NCBI GenBank assembly: GCA_947652605.1
Contig: OX393583.1
Coordinates: 8,907,222 to 8,971,221 of the forward strand
Length of the DNA stretch: 64,000 nt
Direction of reading: 5' to 3'
Origin: Elmis aenea
Lineage: Eukaryota; Arthropoda; Insecta; Coleoptera; Elmidae
The stretch's first letter is position 1, and every line of letters starts with the position of its first letter. Below the pieces are notes generated by a model. It saw nothing but the letters and a program-made list of their open reading frames with translations. It did no database searches and had not been told where the DNA came from. Of this stretch, positions 51,801 through 60,800 are shown in pieces. Both the position numbers and the translations under genes were made by a program.

Positions 51801-54800
51801 TTAAAAATAATTTCGTGGGAGTGGGGGCGATCTGATTAAAGAAAATAATAATCAGAAAAGTAAACTGTAAAGTATACTGTAAAACTGTAATTTTGGAAGA
51901 TGGTTAAGTATTTTACATTATCTAGCTTTGCATTAAAACGCGTTTGAACGTCTAAAATTTAAAAAAATTCGCCTGCGGCGCATTTTTTTTACCCCCCCAC
52001 ATTTTTGTGTCGATCTCTGCTTGGTTTTGGAAAAATCAAAATTTAGCGACTCTTTTTATAGGGGCGGCAAATTCAGGGACCGTCCCGGGCTGCACAAACT
52101 CTAGCTACGCCACTGCATACCCCCTTTGAGAGTTTAGTCTCACTGATGTACCCTTCAGCCGAAAGACTAGTCCAGGGTTGTTTTAAGTAAAACTATTTTA
52201 TCTAGCTACATTTAGTCTCACTGATGTACCCCTCAGGCGAAAGACTAGTCCAGGGTTGTTTTAAGTAAAACTATTTTATCTAGCTACATTTTTTCAGCTA
52301 AAAAAATATAAAAAGTTCTGTCACGTACTCCTGTGGTTACGCTTACCACACTTTGGTAAACACTGATGCACGTGATGAGAAATTTAAGGCCTTCAGTTGG
52401 TCTGTTTAAAGGTACGGCGGGGTGCTGTTTAAAACAAAAAGTCCAATACTGGGCTGTCTTTTAATTCACGGCATTCTAGTTTTACTGGGACTTTTTTTTT
52501 ATTAGCTCTCAAATATTTAATTAATACTAAACTATAATATAAAGAGAAAAAGACCTTTTTTTTTACAAATAGTTTTTAGTAACCATTGTAAAGAATATTT
52601 TAAGTAACCATTGTAAAGAATATTTTAAGTATTTAATGATTTTGGTTTTTTGACCTATAAAATGTTTTGTCCCATTTGAATGACTTTGTATCTATTATGG
52701 GTTAGATACTAATGATAAACCTTGAAATTCTGGCAAACGTTATTTTTTTTTTCAAAAATTAGCAAAAAAATCCATGGACGTAAACCATTGATGACATTTT
52801 TTGTAGGTATCGAGCATGATGCTCCTATACATTACTACTACGAGAGATTAGCTGCCGTTCAAAGCAGGGGCATCAAAGCCAGCCATCAAGTATACAGAGA
52901 CATCCTAAAAGGTGTCCAAACCAACATGGTCCCACGAACATTATTCAAACAGTGGGCAGTTTCCACTTTTCCCTCAGCTACCGATTACTGGCAGTTTAGA
53001 AAAATGGTAAATATTAATATACTTACTTACCTTTTGTGATTCAATTTATTAATGTTGGCAAATGAATAATTTTAATAACTTAAGTATTTAATAATGCACT
53101 ATCTTGTCATTGTTTTGTTTTAAAATATTTTGTTCTGCAATCATTTGTTTTTGTTACAGTTTACATTGCAGCTGGCCCTCGCTTGTTTTGCAGAATACGT
53201 TTTACATCTGACCAGGTTAAACCCCGACATGATGTACATACATCAAGATTCTGGACTTGTTAACATTTCGTATTTTAAGTTTGACGTGGATGACAGCACT
53301 GGTAAGTCATGACGAATTATTTTGAAGTGTCCTTAATTTTAGGGTTGTCAGAAGTTGAAAGTGTAAAAAGAGAACTTATTTTTTGTGAACACTAGTAGAG
53401 AGTAACACTTATTCTCTACTGAAATGGTCTAAAATAAATTTCTTAATAACCTATTCCTTATCTTAAATATTTTAAATTTTGTTCAAGTTCTCGATTGACT
53501 TAGTACAGTATACTTCAGAAATTCATATTTCTTAACAACTTATTCATAACCATCAATTTTACAAAGATTTTTAAGCTGTTCAAGTACACATTTTGACCTA
53601 AGATTGTCAGAAAGTCTATGCAAAGAAGTTACCGTTCAATAAATTTCATTTATATAGCAGTTTTATCATAATAGACTCCTAAAACCATCTCCAAAATGTT
53701 GTAAATCGGCAGGACCCACAAACAACCTTTAATTTAAATATTTTGAGCTCATAAAAGCTAGGGGGTCAAGTTTTTTGGCTTTAAAACATAGATAATAACT
53801 TGGTTCTTGCTACTAGACATTAATTTTTGCAAAATAATTATTTTTAATTAAGTTATTACAGTATTTAACAAAATTAAGAAAACATAACCTCTTTTTGTCA
53901 AGTCAGTTTTTGGCTTGCTGATTAATAAATATGCAATTAATTTAATTTTTAAGGTATGTGCTGTAAGTTTTATGCATTAAGGATTAGTTTCTTGATATAT
54001 TAAATGAAAAACAAACAAACAAATTTTAGTTAACATTTACTCTTCAGCTAGGGTTGCCAGAAGTTGAAAGTGTAAAAAGAGAACTTATTTTTTGTGAACA
54101 AATACTCTCTACTGAAATATTTAATGGTCTAAAACAAATTTCTTAATAACTTATTCTTTATCTTAAATATTTTAAATTTTGTTTAAGTTCTCGGTTGACT
54201 TAGTACAGTATAGTTCAGAAATTCATATTTCTTAACAACTTATTCGTAACCATCAATATTTTAAATTTTAGGCAAGTTACAGATTAACTTGATACAATAT
54301 ACTTCATAAATTCATATTAGACACACAAAGACTGTATCATTTAATTGTTACTGGATTTTTACTGATACATGTGTTTCGACAGCTCTGATTCAAAACAAAA
54401 TTTTTAATAACTTAATCGTTACTAGATCAATTTTAATTTTAATTTCTTTTTTCGATTGAGTTAGTCCAGTGTACTTATAAAATCATATTTAAGACATAAA
54501 TATTCCATCGTTTCATTTTTATTGGATTTTTACTAACAAATTGTGTTTTGACAGTTCTGGTCTAAAACAACCTTTTTAATCATTTAATCGTCACCAGATA
54601 TGGTTTGATTTTTATTTCTTTTTTCGATTGAGTTAGTGCAATATACTTTATAAATCCATATTTGAGACATAAATATTGCATTGTTTAATTTTTATTGGAT
54701 TTTTACTAATAAATGTGTTTTGACAGTTCTGGTCCAAAACCAAATCTTTAGTAACTTAATCTTAAGCCAATTTATTTTAATTTTTATTGCAGTTTACGAT

Positions 54801-57800
54801 TACCTTGGTACTGTATACTGCAGAAATTAATTTTGTTTGTCATAAGAACAATATTGTTCAGTTTTTATTGTAATTCATAATTACAAAACGCAACCCACTT
54901 AACACTTTGCGCCTACATGGGTATGCAGTGTGCTAAAGAAAACGCCTACTTTTCTAATTTTTAGACAGCCTGCGTAATTGTTATGTCAAATTAGTTGCAT
55001 GTCTATTTAGGCGTTTTGTGTCGTGGTTGCCTATCAATAGGCGCAACGTTTAGTGGGTTGCATACTGTACATTACGCCTACATGGATATGCAATTAATTT
55101 AACGTCATTTCTACGCAGGTTGCCTGAAAATTCCGAAAGTAGGCGTTTTGTTAAGCACATTGCATACCTATTTAGGCGCAACCTGCTAAGTGGGTTGCGG
55201 TTTGTATTTCAGTAGGCGCCTGTTATCAATAAATATATTAATTATGTTTGGGCTTTTTTTGCTACATAGTAAATAAAAATACGATTTGTAAAAAAATTAA
55301 GTTTTTATGTAAACATATATTACTTTATCAAACAAAGCAGAACATAAGTAAAAAATTGTATGACCTAGTATATTTTTGGAATAATTGTTTATTCTGAAAT
55401 AAATAACTTATTATTCGAGGGTCAACATTTTTTTTGACATTTAATGCTGTTAAACCTAATTATTAATGAAATTGGTTTTAAACATAGAAAGTTAAACATC
55501 AATCAAGTGCTTTGGCACTAAAATTTTAAAAAAATCATAAAGTGGAGTTTATTGCTGTGCACTTTGGCCTGTAAACGACTCAGTTCTATAATTTTTTAAT
55601 AAATCTGACCAGAAGTAACTAAGGAAAAAAGAGGACAAAAAGTATCAGAATAAAAAAAGAGAGTGAACAAAAAGATCGGGACAAAAAAGAGTACATGTTC
55701 TCTTTAAAAGACATATTCTGGCAACCCTACTTAATTTAGTTTTGTAGTTATTTTATTGTATATGTTTTATGGCTGAATTATCTGAACAAAATAATTTTTT
55801 TTCATGTGGCTTATAATTTTATAGGTGAACTAGATACAACGAGACCAGTGCCTTTCAGACTGACGCCGAATATTATCGAGTTTTTGTCCGTAATTGGAAT
55901 TAGTGGGCCCCTCACGGCGTCCATGATAGCAGCTGCCAGGTGTTTCGTGTATCCTAATTTCAAGGTAAAATTTTATTGTTTAATTTCGTTGATGCTAGAG
56001 ACACAATTAGGCTTTAATTCAGCGTTTCTCAACCTTTTTGTATTTGCGCCCCCCTTTTTTCAAATAATTTTTATTGTGCCCATTTCCAATCCTCTTTCCT
56101 TGCCTAAACACTATTTTTTTTTTGGACAGTACTTTCGATTTCCAATGTTCTTTGTGTCCCCCTTTAGATATTTCGTGCCCCTGGGGGGGGGGGCGCCGTA
56201 TAGTTTAGGAATCACTGTTTTACTGTGTAAATAAAATTATTGTTTTAACTCTTAGCACTTGATATGTCTTGTTAAAATATTTTTAGCATGATCATGTTTT
56301 AATCCGCATTTATTGTTTTTTCCAGGTTCAGTCCATTTTGCGAACGATCCTTAGAGACGAAATGGTTCTGTCTAGAATAAAGAAACCCGAAGATCCGGAA
56401 GCGGTTGGTCAAGAAAAATTAACGGATGGAGAGCAGCTCGTGAATATGGTCAATAGGGCGGTAACAGCCGTGACGAATCGACTCAACAGCCTGGCGCACT
56501 TTGACGGCCTTGATAGTAAAGTAAGTACACCAAATTATACATATTTTGCGAGCTTATATCACTGCAAGATTATCTAATACCATTTGTCGGGGGGAAAGTT
56601 TAGTTTGTCATTTGTTTTTAAAACAATTGAAGTACAGAAAATTATACATATTTCGGGGCTAATGTCACTTTGTACTTTTCCTATTTTTCACCAAAAATTA
56701 AATATCCTATTTAAGAACTAATAATCCTTAATTTGGCTATAAATAACGTGTATACAAAGTTTAAAGCGATTTGCCTTAGTATTAAGAAAATCAATTTTTT
56801 CTTTGAAAAAAGTGCAAAGACTATAGTCTTTGTACTTTTCCCATTTTCCACCAAAAATTAAATATCCTATTTAAGGACTAATAATCCTTAATTTGGCTAT
56901 AAATAACGTGTATACAAAGTTTAAAGCGATTTGCCTTAGTATTAAGAAAATCGATTTTTTCTTTGAAAAAAGTGCAAAGACTATAGTCTTTGTACTTTTC
57001 CCATTTTCCACCTAAAATTAAATATCCTATTTAAGAACTAATAATCCTTAATTTGGCTATAAATAACGTGTATACAAAGTTTAAAGCGATTTGCCTTAGT
57101 ATTAAGAAAATCAATTTTTTCTTTGAAAAAAGTGCAAAGACTATATATAGTCTTTGTACTTTTCCCATTTTCCACCAAAAATTAAATATCCTATTTAAGG
57201 ACTAATAATCCTTAATTTGGCTATAAATAACGTGTATACAAAGTTTAAAGCGATTTGCCTTAGTATTAAGAAAATCAATTTTTTCTTTGAAAAAAGTGCA
57301 AAGACTATAGTCTTTGTACTTTTCCCATTTTCCAACAAAAATTAAATATCCCATTTAAGGACTAATAATCGTTAATTTGGCTATAATTAACGTGTATACA
57401 AAGTTTAAAGTGATTTGCATTAGTTTTAAGAAAATCGATTTTTTTGTCGAAAAAAGTGCAAAGACTATAGTCTTTGTACTTTTCCCATTTTTCACCAAAA
57501 ATTAAATACCTATTTAAGGACTAATAATCCTTAATTTGGCTATAAATAACGTGTATACAAAGTTTAAAGTGATTTGCATTAGTTTTAAGAAAATCGATTT
57601 TTTCTTTGAAAAAAGTGCAAAAGTCTTTGTACTTTTCCCATTTTCCACCTAAAATTAAATATCCTATTTAAGAACTAATAATCCTTAATTTGGCTATAAA
57701 TAACGTGTATACAAAGTTAAAAGCGATTTGCCTTAGTTTTAAGAAAATCGATTTTTTTGTCGAAAAAAGTGCAAAGACTATAGTCTTTGTACTTTTCCCA

Positions 57801-60800
57801 TTTTTCACCAAAAATTAAATACCTATTTAAGGACTAATAATCCTTAATTTGGCTATAAATAACGTGTATACAAAGTTTAAAGCGATTTGCCTTAGTATTA
57901 AGAAAATCAATTTTTTCTTTGAAAAAAGTGCAAAGACTATAGTCTTTGTACTTTTCCCATTTTTCACTAAAAATTAAATATCCTATTTAAGAACTAATAA
58001 TCCTTAATTTGGCTATAAATAACGTGTATACAAAGTTTAAAGCGATTTGCCTTAGTATTAAGAAAATCAATTTTTTCTTTGAAAAAAGTGCAAAGACTAT
58101 AGTCTTTGTACTTTTCCCATTTTCCACCTAAAATTAAATATCCCATTTAAGGACTAATAATCCTTAATTTGGCTATAAATAACGTGTATACAAAGTTTAA
58201 AGTGATTTGCATTAGTTTTAAGAAAATCGATTTTTTTGTCGAAAAAAGTGCAAAGACTATAGTCTTTGTACTTTTCCCATTTTTCACCAAAAATTAAATA
58301 CCTATTTAAGGACTAATAATCCTTAATTTGGCTATAAATAACGTGTATACAAAGTTTAAAGCGATTTGCCTTAGTATTAAGAAAATCAATTTTTTCTTTG
58401 AAAAAAGTGCAAAGACTATAGTCTTTGTACTTTTCCCATTTTTCACTAAAAATTAAATATCCAATTTAAGAACTAATAATCCTTAATTTGGCTATAAATA
58501 ACGTGTATACAAAGTTTAAAGCGATTTGCCTTAGTATTAAGAAAATCAATTTTTTCTTTGAAAAAAGTGCAAAGACTATAGTCTTTGTACTTTTCCCATT
58601 TTTCACCAAAAATTAAATACCTATTTAAGGACTAATAATCCTTAATTTGGCTATAAATAACGTGTATACAAAGTTTAAAGCGATTTGCCTTAGTATTAAG
58701 AAAATCAATTTTTTCTTTGAAAAAAGTGCAAAGACTATAGTCTTTGTACTTTTCCCATTTTTCACTAAAAATTAAATATCCTATTTAAGAACTAATAATC
58801 CTTAATTTGGCTATAAATAACGTGTATACAAAGTTTAAAGCGATTTGCCTTAGTATTAAGAAAATCAATTTTTTCTTTGAAAAAAGTGCAAAGACTATAG
58901 TCTTTGTACTTTTCCCATTTTCCACCTAAAATTAAATATCCCATTTAAGGACTAATAATCCTTAATTTGGCTATAAATAACGTGTATACAAAGTTTAAAG
59001 TGATTTGCATTAGTTTTAAGAAAATCGATTTTTTTGTCGAAAAAAGTGCAAAGACTATAGTCTTTGTACTTTTCCCATTTTTCACCAAAAATTAAATACC
59101 TATTTAAGGACTAATAATCCTTAATTTGGCTATAAATAACGTGTATACAAAGTTTAAAGCGATTTGCCTTAGTATTAAGAAAATCAATTTTTTCTTTGAA
59201 AAAAGTGCAAAGACTATAGTCTTTGTACTTTTCCCATTTTTCACTAAAAATTAAATATCCTATTTAAGAACTAATAATCCTTAATTTGGCTATAAATAAC
59301 GTGTATACAAAGTTTAAAGCGATTTGCCTTAGTATTAAGAAAATCAATTTTTTCTTTGAAAAAAGTGCAAAGACTATAGTCTTTGTACTTTTCCCATTTT
59401 CCACCAAAAATTAAATATCCTATTTAAGGACTAATAATCCTTAATTTGGCTATAAATAACGTGTATACAAAGTTAAAAGCGATTTGCATTAGTTTTAAGA
59501 AAATCGATTTTTTTGTCGAAAAAAGTGCAAAGACTATAGTCTTTGTACTTTTCCCATTTTTCACCAAAAATTAAATACCTATTTAAGGACTAATAATCCT
59601 TAATTTGGCTATAAATAACGTGTATACAAAGTTAAAAGTGATTTGCATTAGTTTTAAGAAAATCGATTTTTTTGTCGAAAAAAGTGCAAAGACTATAGTC
59701 TTTGTACTTTTCCCATTTTTCACCAAAAATTAAATACCTATTTAAGGACTAATAATCCTTAATTTGGCTATAAATAACGTGTATACAAAGTTAAAAGCGA
59801 TTTGCATTAGTTTTAAGAAAATCGATTTTTTTGTCGAAAAAAGTGCAAAGACTATAGTCTTTGTACTTTTCCCATTTTTCACCAAAAATTAAATACCTAT
59901 TTAAGGACTAATAATCCTTAATTTGGCTATAAATAACGTGTATACAAAGTTAAAAGCGATTTGCATTAGTTTTAAGAAAATCGATTTTTTTGTCGAAAAA
60001 AGTGCAAAGACTATAGTCTTTGTACTTTTCCCATTTTTCACCAAAAATTAAATACCTATTTAAGGACTAATAATCCTTAATTTGGCTATAAATAACGTGT
60101 ATACAAAGTTAAAAGTGATTTGCATTAGTTTTAAGAAAATCGATTTTTTTGTCGAAAAAAGTGCAAAGACTATAGTCTTTGTACTTTTCCCATTTTTCAC
60201 CAAAAATTAAATATCCTATTTAAGAACTAATAATCCTTAATTTGGCTATAAATAACGTGTATACAAAGTTAAAAGCGATTTGCATTAGTTTTAAGAAAAT
60301 CGATTTTTTTGTCGAAAAAAGTGCAAAGACTATAGTCTTTGTACTTTTCCCATTTTTCACCAAAAATTAAATACCTATTTAAGGACTAATAATCCTTAAT
60401 TTGGCTATAAATAACGTGTATACAAAGTTAAAAGTGATTTGCATTAGTTTTAAGAAAATCGATTTTTTTGTCGAAAAAAGTGCAAAGACTATAGTCTTTG
60501 TACTTTTCCCATTTTTCACCAAAAATTAAATACCTATTTAAGGACTAATAATCCTTAATTTGGCTATAAATAACGTGTATACAAAGTTAAAAGCGATTTG
60601 CATTAGTTTTAAGAAAATCGATTTTTTTGTCGAAAAAAGTGCAAAGACTATAGTCTTTGTACTTTTCCCATTTTTCACCAAAAATTAAATACCTATTTAA
60701 GGACTAATAATCCTTAATTTGGCTATAAATAACGTGTATACAAAGTTAAAAGCGATTTGCATTAGTTTTAAGAAAATCGATTTTTTTGTCGAAAAAAGTG

